NCBI RefSeq assembly: GCF_012516375.2 | Contig: NZ_CP051204.2 | Coordinates: forward strand, 6,696,001 to 6,760,000 | From: Chitinophaga oryzae | GTDB taxonomy: Bacteria > Bacteroidota > Bacteroidia > Chitinophagales > Chitinophagaceae | Length of the DNA: 64,000 nucleotides | Reading direction: 5' to 3' | Shown: positions 16,839 to 25,103 of the stretch, piece after piece | How positions within the stretch are numbered: the first letter of the stretch is position 1 | Layout: every line of letters starts with the position of its first letter | Position numbers and translations under genes: made by a program | The notes under the pieces: generated by a model | Told to the model about the DNA's origin: nothing | Database searches by the model: none | What the model saw: only the letters and a program-made list of their open reading frames with translations

Positions 16839-18986
16839 TTATCGCTTCAGTACTACCCTCCCTGTATGGATTTCATTCCTGTTGTTCCTGATCTCTATGA
16901 AGTAAACACCGTCAGCCAGCCGCGGAGAAATCGAAAAGTTATTACCCGTCAGCACCTCGCGCTGCACCTCCACGCCATGAACATTCCTGAGAATAAGCAC
17001 ACTGCCGGGAAGTAACTTGTCTATATTCAGCCGCACCGCGCCGGAACTGGGATTGGGGAACAATTCCAGGGTATATCTCAGCGGTTTTTTCTGTACCGTG
17101 TGCGCCTGCTGCATACACTGGTTAACAATCACTGTCACGGGCGTACGTTGAGGATACTCACACCCATATCCCCCTGCTGCATAATACACCGTCGTGTTTT
17201 GCGGGCTTACCTTGTAATCGCTGCCGGTATACAGTCTGCTTCCGCCGGTGGGCACGTTATACCACCGGATACGGGACTGTGTATATACAGGATCAAATGC
17301 ATGGAGCACTACACTGTCGCCCCTGCATATCACTACGGTATCTGTCGTTACCTGTGGTTTGGCAGCATACCCGTCTGTATTCATACGGCGGTAAGCAGAA
17401 TCTGATCGGCACCCTGTCACAGCATCCACCGCCTGTACCCATATATCCACCGCTGCCGGCAGAGGCGTTGGGTAACCCGGAACAAAGAAGGTATCCGTAT
17501 TCAGAACTAAGTAAGCGGTGTCCAGTAACAGCTGCGTGGTATACCGGAACTTCACCCTCACCCGGTAGCTGTAGCCAGGCTGATAATTCTGTACTTTTAT
17601 TTTAGTAGCGCCGCAGGTCATTCCCTGTGGCACGGAATACACCGGGTCCGGCAGCTTGCGTACGTTCACCGTTACCTTTGTGCGCTGCAGATTTTCGCAA
17701 TGGTAGCCCGGAACTACATAGTAATGCGTGGTATCCAACGGTCCGACTTTAAAATATTTTCCCCTGTGCAACTCCACTCCGCCCGTGGGCACATTATACC
17801 AGCGTATATTCAGCAGGGGATTGTTTTCCTGTCCATGACCGTAGGCGTAGAGCGTAACGCTGTCTCCTTTGCAGATAGTCACATTGTCGGGCACAGCATC
17901 GGCGTAGGTACCATGCGCGCCCAGGATCATTGTCTGCATCACGGTATCCGACCGGCATCCTGTGATCTTGCTGACCGCCTGTATGTAAAGATTAACGGTA
18001 ACATTTAAGTAAGCGTTCAGGTCTCTGACAACCACCGTATCCCCGTTTGTTACGGTATAGGACGAGTCCAGCAATAGTCCGTCAATCCCCGTATACACCG
18101 TACGTACGTTATAATAAACATCCGGCGTATAGTTGTCGATTCCGATTCCGGTTGTATTGCAGACAATGCTGGGTGTTACAGAAAACACCGGATTGGCTGG
18201 CTTGGGGTGTACCACCACGGTTATCTTTTTACGCGTGCTGGTACATCCGTTCAGGGCGGCCTCCGCGTAATAAACAGTGGTGACTGCGGGACTTACCTTG
18301 TAGGTAGCACCAGTATAAAGCAGGGAACCTCCGCCGGATGCGCTATACCATCGTACCGCTGTTCCGGCCGGCACTGCAGCCGCAAGCGCTGCTGTGTCGC
18401 CGCTGCAGAGATTGGTGCTGTCCGGCAACACCGGTGGCGGTAACGCTGGTTTACGATAGGCATAATACACCTGAAAGGCATTCAGCAGCCCAACAAGGCT
18501 GCTGGTCAAAGTGACCCTTACCCGGTCAAAAGTTCCCACAGGCTTCAGGGTGATCTCACCGCGATTATTGCCCCAGGCCCTGAAATTGCTGCTGTCTACC
18601 AGATGTGCATCGTTATTGGGAACGGTGCCGTTGAAGGTTTGCACGGTTAGACCGCCCAGCAAATTGAGCGACAGGATGGAATTTGCACTGCCGATACCGA
18701 TCACCAGGGAATCGCAGCCAGCGGTGCTGCCAGCAGGGAAATTAAGCGTCTGGTATACCGAAACACCCAGTAACCCTACGGTAATGTTAAACGTGGAATA
18801 ATCGTTCAGATTACTGTTCACCGCATTGTCTCCATTAGTGACGCCACACAACAGGCATAGGCCGGTCACGCCACTGGTCTGGCTGTTGGCGTACGTCTGC
18901 GCCCGGGCGCTGTAAGCAAACAGGCAGATAAAGAGAAAGCTGAGGTACAGTACTTTTTTTAATGTGTAAAATTTGGATAGCATCAT
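16839..18986 (-). CDS. Type IX-secreted protein with alternating Ig-like modules
   Basis: The 715-residue protein has a signal peptide ending ARA|QTYA and a C-terminal type A T9SS sorting domain (FPNPSSGAVRLNI...DGVYFIEI...GRVVLKR over the last about 75 residues), so it should cross the outer membrane by the gliding-associated secretion system and be anchored or released. Between them, after an N-terminal jelly-roll-like domain, there are five alternating modules: module A (CxGD...RWYxxxxGG...YKVSP..TTVYY...GC...R...VxV) appears three times and module B (PVxSV...CxxTxI...NYxP...VR...LLLD..Y.V.N.DT...QAV...TGCRSD) twice, giving A-B-A-B-A. Module A matches the Ig-like CHU_C-associated type. It probably acts as a surface adhesin or binding scaffold; the ligand is unknown. 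ATG 18983 is an equally good start. Confidence 0.85.
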   Translation of the reverse strand: MMLSKFYTLKKVLYLSFLFICLFAYSARAQTYANSQTSGVTGLCLLCGVTNGDNAVNSNLNDYSTFNITVGLLGVSVYQTLNFPAGSTAGCDSLVIGIGSANSILSLNLLGGLTVQTFNGTVPNNDAHLVDSSNFRAWGNNRGEITLKPVGTFDRVRVTLTSSLVGLLNAFQVYYAYRKPALPPPVLPDSTNLCSGDTAALAAAVPAGTAVRWYSASGGGSLLYTGATYKVSPAVTTVYYAEAALNGCTSTRKKITVVVHPKPANPVFSVTPSIVCNTTGIGIDNYTPDVYYNVRTVYTGIDGLLLDSSYTVTNGDTVVVRDLNAYLNVTVNLYIQAVSKITGCRSDTVMQTMILGAHGTYADAVPDNVTICKGDSVTLYAYGHGQENNPLLNIRWYNVPTGGVELHRGKYFKVGPLDTTHYYVVPGYHCENLQRTKVTVNVRKLPDPVYSVPQGMTCGATKIKVQNYQPGYSYRVRVKFRYTTQLLLDTAYLVLNTDTFFVPGYPTPLPAAVDIWVQAVDAVTGCRSDSAYRRMNTDGYAAKPQVTTDTVVICRGDSVVLHAFDPVYTQSRIRWYNVPTGGSRLYTGSDYKVSPQNTTVYYAAGGYGCEYPQRTPVTVIVNQCMQQAHTVQKKPLRYTLELFPNPSSGAVRLNIDKLLPGSVLILRNVHGVEVQREVLTGNNFSISPRLADGVYFIEIRNNRNEIHTGRVVLKR

Positions 18987-19054
18987 GGGTAAACATTTGA
19001 TGGTTATTAAAAGGGAATATGTATGCGTTTTCGTGGATATATCAGAATAAGGTT

Positions 19055-19081
19055 TTACCGGAAGGACTTATCTTCCGGTAA
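19055..19081. repeat. Perfect 10-bp inverted repeat between divergent genes
   Basis: TTACCGGAAG and CTTCCGGTAA flank a 7-nt spacer, 69 bp before the T9SS protein start and about 200 bp before the lipoprotein start. It could be an operator or a leader hairpin; nothing in the sequence decides between them. Confidence 0.5.
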
Positions 19082-19278
19082 TGAAAATATCGACGACGAC
19101 TATAAATAAGACTGCAGTAAAATGATGCCGGGCCGGTCTCTTGCAGCGTTTACGCTTCAGCACGTCTGCCCGCACCGCTCATTTGCAAACCTTGTTCAGC
19201 AGTAAAAAGTCACACGTTCATATAATAAATTTTGCGCTTATCCTGTTTATATTGCAGCGTTATCACCAAACAACTGTC

Positions 19279-20328
19279 ATGAGAGCTTATCCCCTGCTGG
19301 TCCTGCTATTCGTTATTACAGCGGCCTGTAAAAAAGAAACTACCGGCATGCAGCACGCATCCGGCTATGATGCTATTGATAAAATACTGGACGATTCCGT
19401 TCCGGTGCGGTTCAACGGAAAGTGTTACGCGGTTATCCATGTCAACGGACAGGAAGTATATAACAGAAGTTACGGCGGCTACGACGGCAATACCCGTCAA
19501 CTCGTCGCCTCCTGTTCCAAATGGCTGTCAGGCGCCGTACTGATGAGCCTTGTGGACGAAGGGAAACTGAAACTGTCTGATACCGTAGGCAAGTTTCTGC
19601 CGGTGTTTACCGCCAAAGGGAAAGGCAACATCACGATTGCGCAGTTGTTTTCCCATACTTCCGGCTTTCCCGGCAACTCCAGCCAGGGATATGAGTCCAA
19701 TCCGCTGCTGACGCTGGAAGCAGCCGTAGACGCCATCGGACGCAATGTGCCGTTGATGAGCCCACCCGGAAACGTTTTTTATTACGGTGGGGTAAGTATG
19801 CAGATAGCAGGACGCATCTGTGAGATAGTCAGTGGTAAAAGCTGGAAGGAAGTATCGGCTGCCAAATTATTTATCCCGTGTGGGATGACCAGCACGGATT
19901 ACGGTCTTACAGCCAATCCCGTTATAGCCGGCGGCGCCCGCAGTACCCCGAACGACTATATGAAATTTCTGGATATGCTGGTCAACAAGGGCGTTACCGC
20001 CAATGGTACGCGTGTGCTCAGCGAGGCGGCGGTTACTGTTATGGAACAGGGGCAGATCACCGGTGTAACAGTAGGCTACACGCCCTATCCGCTGGCATGG
20101 CTTGACACGCCTGACTTTTATGGCATCGGCAACTGGCGTGATGTCACCGGCGCCGGTGGCGCCATCGTCGAAAGCAGTAGTCCCGGCGCTTTTGGCAGCC
20201 ACCCGTGGATCAACTATCCGAAGAAAACGACCGGTATCATCTTTACATTTATCGCGCAGGAAGGTTATCTCACTACGGCCCCCACTTGTTTAAAAGTGAG
20301 GAACGCAGTGAGAAGTATTGTGCCGTAG
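19279..20328 (+). CDS. Serine hydrolase lipoprotein, beta-lactamase/esterase (class C-like) family
   Basis: Starting at ATG 19279 the 349-residue protein begins MRAYPLLVLLFVITAACKKE, a lipoprotein signal with lipobox Cys17. The serine-hydrolase SxxK motif is SCSK at residues 78-81, LFSHTSGFPG follows near 124-133, and YYGG at 168-171 sits at the Y-x-N position. The fold is that of class C beta-lactamases, DD-peptidases and related esterases (PF00144); a true drug-hydrolysing role is not implied. Residues before Met47 of the longer open frame do not look like a leader and are left out. The gene ends 2 bp before the convergent zwf stop. Confidence 0.88.
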   Translation: MRAYPLLVLLFVITAACKKETTGMQHASGYDAIDKILDDSVPVRFNGKCYAVIHVNGQEVYNRSYGGYDGNTRQLVASCSKWLSGAVLMSLVDEGKLKLSDTVGKFLPVFTAKGKGNITIAQLFSHTSGFPGNSSQGYESNPLLTLEAAVDAIGRNVPLMSPPGNVFYYGGVSMQIAGRICEIVSGKSWKEVSAAKLFIPCGMTSTDYGLTANPVIAGGARSTPNDYMKFLDMLVNKGVTANGTRVLSEAAVTVMEQGQITGVTVGYTPYPLAWLDTPDFYGIGNWRDVTGAGGAIVESSSPGAFGSHPWINYPKKTTGIIFTFIAQEGYLTTAPTCLKVRNAVRSIVP

Positions 20329-20330
20329 TA

Positions 20331-21851
20331 TTACTTGCTAACGGCCAGTTTCTTGATTGTTTCACGGGAGGGAAGCCTGTACCATTCTTTGGCGTATGGC
20401 TTCAGCAGGTTGCTGCCGGCCACCGGTCCCCAGGTACCGGATTCATAAAACTGTAAAAGTTTGGAGGGTGATTTTTTCCAGGCGTCGAGGATGGGCATCA
20501 CTACTTTCCAGGCTGCCTCCACCTGGTCGGCACGCATAAAGAGGGTGGCATCGCCATGCAGCACGTCCAGCAGCAGCGCTTCGTAAGCTTCCGGCAGGGA
20601 CTCCGTATAGGCTTCCTGGTAGGTGAAGTCCATCTCCACCGGTACTAGTTTCATTTGCAGCCCGGGCACCTTGCTTTCAAACAGGAGGCTGATTTCCAGC
20701 TCCGGCTGTATACTGATGATCAGCCTGTTGGGAACAATATCGTCTCTGAAGATTTTATGCGGCGAGTCTTTGAACTGCACCACGATCACGGACGACTGCC
20801 GCGTCATGGATTTACCCGTACGCAGGAAAAAAGGCACTCCTTCCCAGCGCGGGTTATCGATCATCATTTTCATCGCCACGAATGTTTCCGTATTGGATTC
20901 AGGCGACACCTGTTCTTCCTGACGGTAAGCGATCCGCTGCACTTCGTCTACTTCGCCGGCGGTGTATTGCGCCCTTACTACATTCTTAAATACCTGCTGC
21001 GTGGTAAACGGCCGGATACTTTTCAGCACTTTGGTTTTGGCATCACGGATAGCTTCCGCCTTGTAGGCGCCGGGGCACTCCATGGCCACGATGCACAACA
21101 ACTGCAGCAGGTGGTTCTGGATCATGTCGCGCAGGGCGCCGCTGGCATCGTAGTAGCCGCCGCGTTTGCCTACACTCACCTGTTCGGCTACACTGATTTG
21201 TATATGATCGATGTAGTTTTTGTTCCACAACGGTTCGAACACGAAGTTGGCGAAGCGGAAAGCCATGATGTTTTGCACCGTTTCCTTGCCCAGATAGTGG
21301 TCGATACGGTATACCTGCTTCTCTGAAAAACGTTTGGTGAGGAAGTGGTTCAGTTTCCGGGCAGTAGCCAGGTCGGTGCCAAATGGTTTCTCCACCACGA
21401 TACGGTCATGCGTTTTGTTGCTGCATAACTTGCGGGTGGCTAAAGCTTCAGCGATCACTTCTATGAACCGTGGCGCCACAGCGAAGTAAAACATCCGGTT
21501 GCCCCGTTGTTTGCTGCTCTTCTCAAAGTCTTCCACTTTTGCTTTCAGGGAGACATAGGTTTCCTTTTTGGTAAAGTCGCCTTGCAGGTAACTGATGCGT
21601 GCAGCGAATTCGGCCCATTTCGACGGCTCCGCCTTCCCGTTACGGCTGAATTCATTCACCCCGGACAGCAGGTCGTTTTTAAATGCGGCTTCATCTACCG
21701 TCTGAAAGTCGACACAGAAGATCTCGAATAAAGCGGGCAGGTGGTTTTCTATAAACAGATTATATAGTGCGGGTATCAGCTTACGGCGGGTAAGATCTCC
21801 CCGGGCACCGAAAATCGTTATCGCGGCTGGATATGCTTTTTTAGGTTTCAT
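20331..21851 (-). CDS. zwf: Glucose-6-phosphate 1-dehydrogenase
   Basis: The 506-residue enzyme oxidises glucose 6-phosphate to 6-phosphogluconolactone with NADP+, the first step of the oxidative pentose phosphate pathway. The N-terminal dinucleotide-binding loop is GARGDLTRRKL (about 15-25) and the substrate-binding catalytic motif RIDHYLGKE is present, followed by the C-terminal domain with FFLRTGKSM. The ATG at 21851 (MKPKKAYP) is preferred over 21869. No 6-phosphogluconolactonase or gnd gene is next to it; transketolase lies 13 kb away on the same strand. Confidence 0.96.
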   Translation of the reverse strand: MKPKKAYPAAITIFGARGDLTRRKLIPALYNLFIENHLPALFEIFCVDFQTVDEAAFKNDLLSGVNEFSRNGKAEPSKWAEFAARISYLQGDFTKKETYVSLKAKVEDFEKSSKQRGNRMFYFAVAPRFIEVIAEALATRKLCSNKTHDRIVVEKPFGTDLATARKLNHFLTKRFSEKQVYRIDHYLGKETVQNIMAFRFANFVFEPLWNKNYIDHIQISVAEQVSVGKRGGYYDASGALRDMIQNHLLQLLCIVAMECPGAYKAEAIRDAKTKVLKSIRPFTTQQVFKNVVRAQYTAGEVDEVQRIAYRQEEQVSPESNTETFVAMKMMIDNPRWEGVPFFLRTGKSMTRQSSVIVVQFKDSPHKIFRDDIVPNRLIISIQPELEISLLFESKVPGLQMKLVPVEMDFTYQEAYTESLPEAYEALLLDVLHGDATLFMRADQVEAAWKVVMPILDAWKKSPSKLLQFYESGTWGPVAGSNLLKPYAKEWYRLPSRETIKKLAVSK

Positions 21852-22008
21852 ATCCTGAAAATAACCCAATTTCAGTTAACGGGTGCAACAGTTTTACAGC
21901 AGGAAGGTTATCATTTTATTTATAAAAAATATTTCAATTAAAAGCTTATTTATTAAATAAATTTAATAATAAACATTATCTTATGTGCCAGTAACAACTT
22001 TCCCGCTC

Positions 22009-23514
22009 ATGAAAACACGCGTTATTCTGTTAATGGCCTGCCTGATGGGCAGCTTCGCCCTGGCGGCACAGACTCCCAAAACGGCTGCCCTGTCTAAAAA
22101 AACATTACAGGACAAGATCAAAGGCGGCTGGGCCGGGCAAACCATTGGGGTGACCTTTGGCGGCCCTTATGAATTCCGGTTCAACGGCACCTATATCCAG
22201 GACTATCAGTCACTGGAATGGCACAATGGTTATGTAAAAGAGGTGATGGACAGCTTTCCCGGCCTGTACGATGATCTTTACATGGACCTTACATTCGTGG
22301 ACGTCATGGAACGTCACGGCCTTGACGCGCCGGCAGATTCTTTCGCCCAGGCGTTTGCCCATGCAGGTTATGTGTTGTGGCACGCCAACCAGGCGGCGCG
22401 CTACAATATCCTCAACGGCCTCCGGCCGCCCGCTTCCGGTCACTGGCAGCACAACATGCACGCAGACTGCATCGATTACCAGATAGAAGCGGATTACGCC
22501 GGCCTGATGAGCCCCGGCATGCCTAATGCGGCTTCGCAGATCAGCCACAAAATCGGGCACATCATGAACTATGGCAACGGCTGGTACGGCGGCGTGTATG
22601 TAGGCGCCATGTACTCACTGGCATTTGTTTCGAATGATATGCAGCAGATCGTCCGCGACGCGTTGCGTGTCATCCCTGCCAACACACAATTCTATCAGTG
22701 TATGGCCGATGTTATCCGCTGGCATAAACAGTTTCCGGACGACTGGCATCGTACCTGGTTTGAACTGCAAAAGAAATGGTCGTCAGACATCAGTTGCCCC
22801 AGCGCCGTCTTCGACCCGGTGAATATCGATGCCACCATTAACTGCGCCTATGTGATCATGGGATTGCTGTATGGCAACGGCGATTATGCCAAAACGCTGG
22901 AGATCTCCACACGCGCCGGCCAGGACGCCGACTGTAATCCTTCCACCGCGGGCGGTATCCTCGGCACTATGCTGGGATATGACAAAATTCCGCAAAAATG
23001 GAAAGACGGACTGGCAGGATCGGAAGACATCAACTTTAAATATACCAGCATCTCCCTCAACAAAGCCTACGACATCAGCTATCGTCATGCGCTGGAAAAT
23101 ATCAAACGGCATGGCGGGAAAGAGCAGGGCGACAAGGTGATCATCCCACTGCAGACACCGGAACCGGTGGCCTTTGAAGAGAGCTTTCCGGGCCTCCTGC
23201 CTGTTCGTAAAAAAGAGTTCTATGTAAACGGCAATGACATCAGTCTTTCTTTTGAAGGAAACGGGTTTGTGCTCAGCGGGCACGCCGCTAAAAAGAGGGA
23301 AGTACCGGACCACGTCATTATCGCCACCGTCAGCATTGACGGCCAGGTAACGGATACCATCAGGATGCCGACCAATTACCAGGTACGCAAAGATGAAATT
23401 TGCTACCGGCTGGACCTTCCCGCAGGTAAACATACGGTCAAGGTGCAGGTCATTAATCCGCATCCCGATTATGAACTGCGTACAGGCTATTACGTTACCT
23501 TCCGCAAAAAATAA
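22009..23514 (+). CDS. Exported ADP-ribosylglycohydrolase-family protein
   Basis: From ATG 22009 the 501-residue protein begins with a signal peptide, MKTRVILLMACLMGSFALAA, cleaved before QTPK. Residues about 30-350 form an ADP-ribosyl-glycohydrolase (DraG-type) all-helical domain: the N-terminal KIKGGWAGQTIGVTFGG loop and the C-terminal GQDADCNPSTAGGILG metal-binding motif are both intact, as are acidic residues in DDLYMDLTF. The last about 120 residues are an extra beta-rich domain. Classical members act inside the cell on ADP-ribosylated protein, so an exported version probably has another substrate, perhaps a nucleoside or N-glycosidic carbohydrate. It lies alone, 3 bp from the convergent VIT1 gene. 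Confidence 0.87.
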   Translation: MKTRVILLMACLMGSFALAAQTPKTAALSKKTLQDKIKGGWAGQTIGVTFGGPYEFRFNGTYIQDYQSLEWHNGYVKEVMDSFPGLYDDLYMDLTFVDVMERHGLDAPADSFAQAFAHAGYVLWHANQAARYNILNGLRPPASGHWQHNMHADCIDYQIEADYAGLMSPGMPNAASQISHKIGHIMNYGNGWYGGVYVGAMYSLAFVSNDMQQIVRDALRVIPANTQFYQCMADVIRWHKQFPDDWHRTWFELQKKWSSDISCPSAVFDPVNIDATINCAYVIMGLLYGNGDYAKTLEISTRAGQDADCNPSTAGGILGTMLGYDKIPQKWKDGLAGSEDINFKYTSISLNKAYDISYRHALENIKRHGGKEQGDKVIIPLQTPEPVAFEESFPGLLPVRKKEFYVNGNDISLSFEGNGFVLSGHAAKKREVPDHVIIATVSIDGQVTDTIRMPTNYQVRKDEICYRLDLPAGKHTVKVQVINPHPDYELRTGYYVTFRKK

Positions 23515-23516
23515 GC

Positions 23517-24206
23517 TTATCCGCCGATCAACCGGGCGATGCCAAACGCACAACCGGCGGCAATAGTACCGATAACGGCCACACGAACGCCGCCGAGCAG
23601 GGGATTCAACCCGGTGAGGCGGCTCTTGAAATACCCGAAAACAAAGAGGCACACGATGGTGATCATGGCCGATATCTTCAGCCCTTCTATCCCGTCGTCC
23701 ACGAAGAAATAAGGCATCAGCGGAATCAGTCCGCCGATGATATAGGAGACGCCGATATTAAGTGCGCTTTTCGTAGCCCTGCGGGCGTCCGGTTTCTCCA
23801 GCCCCAGTTCATACTTCATCATAAAATCAGCCCAGCGGTCTTTGTCCGTGATCAGTTCCGCAGCTGCCTTCTGCTGCAGCTCCCGGCTCAGCCCCAGTTC
23901 CGCGAAGAAGGTTTCCACCTCTTCCCGCTCCCGCTCCGGTACCGCTTCTATTTCTTCGTACTCCCGTTTCAGTTCACTGTTATAATGGTCCTGTTCCGTC
24001 TTTCCGGCCAGGTAGCCTCCCAGTCCCATCGCAATGGAGCCCGCTGCAATTTCCGCCAGCCCGGCGATCACGATGAGGTTTACGTCTTTCACGGTACCAC
24101 TGAGGCCCGCCGCCAGTGCAAAGGGAACGGTGAGCCCATCGGACATGCCGATCACGATATCACGTAGCAGCTCAGAGCCAGTGAAATGTTTTTCCTGATG
24201 TGTCAT
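23517..24206 (-). CDS. VIT1/CCC1-family Fe2+/Mn2+ transporter
   Basis: The 229-residue membrane protein has an N-terminal amphipathic start with GSELLRDIVIGMSDGLTVPFALAAGL, typical of the VIT1/CCC1 family, then about five membrane segments split by an acidic cytoplasmic helical hairpin rich in Glu (about 75-125), which in the family is a metal-binding domain. It should move iron or manganese across the membrane. ATG 24206 (MTHQEKHF) is chosen over the distal start at 24332 because a TAnnTTTG element lies between them. Confidence 0.88.
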   Translation of the reverse strand: MTHQEKHFTGSELLRDIVIGMSDGLTVPFALAAGLSGTVKDVNLIVIAGLAEIAAGSIAMGLGGYLAGKTEQDHYNSELKREYEEIEAVPEREREEVETFFAELGLSRELQQKAAAELITDKDRWADFMMKYELGLEKPDARRATKSALNIGVSYIIGGLIPLMPYFFVDDGIEGLKISAMITIVCLFVFGYFKSRLTGLNPLLGGVRVAVIGTIAAGCAFGIARLIGG

Positions 24207-24251
24207 ATAATGAAGCTGTTTGATAGTGCTGAAAAATAGGGAGATACAGCA

Positions 24252-24259
24252 CAAAAATA
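24252..24259 (-). promoter_or_regulatory. -7 element for the VIT1-family gene
   Basis: The minus strand reads TATTTTTG, an exact TAnnTTTG match, 46 bp upstream of the chosen start at 24206. Confidence 0.5.
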
Positions 24260-24496
24260 AATTGTCCGCCCTAATTATTTGCAGTAAATTTATGCACTTC
24301 CCCGTTGTGTACCATGCGTACATTCTTTTCACCTAAAGGTCGCTTTTGAACAGGGCATGGTTGAAAAAATCCGGATTCATTGCCTTAAAGGTGTTGAAAG
24401 CACTGGAAACAGCTCTTGGGATACTGATTACCCCGCCCTTCAGGGACAATCCCCGCCGCCTGATTTTTTTATCCGGCATCAATTTCCAAATATGTT

Positions 24497-24504
24497 TATC
24501 TTTG
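24497..24504 (+). promoter_or_regulatory. -7 element TATCTTTG for the metal-efflux operon
   Basis: An exact TAnnTTTG match lies 17 bp before the ATG at 24522, leaving a short leader. Confidence 0.6.
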
Positions 24505-24521
24505 GCCCGGATATATCAATT

Positions 24522-24920
24522 ATGAAAAAGGCCACTGCAATAATCCTCTTATTGGTGTACCTGTTTGGCAGTACCGATGCCAGCCAGTTACTCAAGTTCC
24601 CTTTGCTGGTGGAGCATTTCAAAAAACATAAGCAGGAGAATGTTCATATGACCCTGCTGACGTTCCTGAAACTGCACTATGTGGACGAGCAGCCTTTTGA
24701 CGATGATTATCTGCAGGACATGCAGCTGCCGTTCAAAACACCGGATATTATCTGCATGGCACTGGTCACCGTAATGCCTCCAACGCCGGCTACCCTGTAT
24801 ACACCCGTGATAGAACTGCCCCGGGAAGCTTACCTGATCATCAATGACGGTCCCCCTCCCTACCGGCTGCCGGACAATGTTTTCCAGCCTCCCAAATCCC
24901 TGTCAGCGTCCTTGTCCTGA
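24522..24920 (+). CDS. Small exported protein heading the RND metal-efflux operon
   Basis: The 132-residue protein has a signal peptide (MKKATAIILLLVYLFGSTDA) and a mature part rich in His, Met, Asp and Glu in its first half (EHFKKHKQENVHM, then DEQPFDDDYLQDM) and proline-rich at its end (PPPYRLP). Similar small exported proteins often precede CusA/CzcA-type pump genes in Bacteroidota; a periplasmic metal-binding or sensing role is an inference from the composition and place. The following pump gene starts 183 bp downstream. Confidence 0.7.
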   Translation: MKKATAIILLLVYLFGSTDASQLLKFPLLVEHFKKHKQENVHMTLLTFLKLHYVDEQPFDDDYLQDMQLPFKTPDIICMALVTVMPPTPATLYTPVIELPREAYLIINDGPPPYRLPDNVFQPPKSLSASLS

Positions 24921-25103
24921 TATAACTGAATGATGCAGGCTATCATGCCGGCTGCAACGCTTTGCGCTGCAGGACCGCTTTTTTTACCGGCGCCTGAACC
25001 TTTTCTGTCCTCCCCGGGTTAAAAAACCGGGAGCGCGGCATTGTTGTGGTGCAACGGGAAAGCACATCATTCTGGATTCGTCAATTCTCTTAAAGTTTAC
25101 GTT

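Larger units (their letters stand above)
24207..24521. other. Divergent promoter region between metal transporter genes
   Basis: This 315-bp stretch lies between the VIT1 gene and the metal-efflux operon. It holds a minus-strand -7 element at 24252-24259 and a plus-strand one at 24497-24504. No gene is supported; a plus-strand frame from 24357 simply extends the small exported protein upstream of its promoter. Confidence 0.6.
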
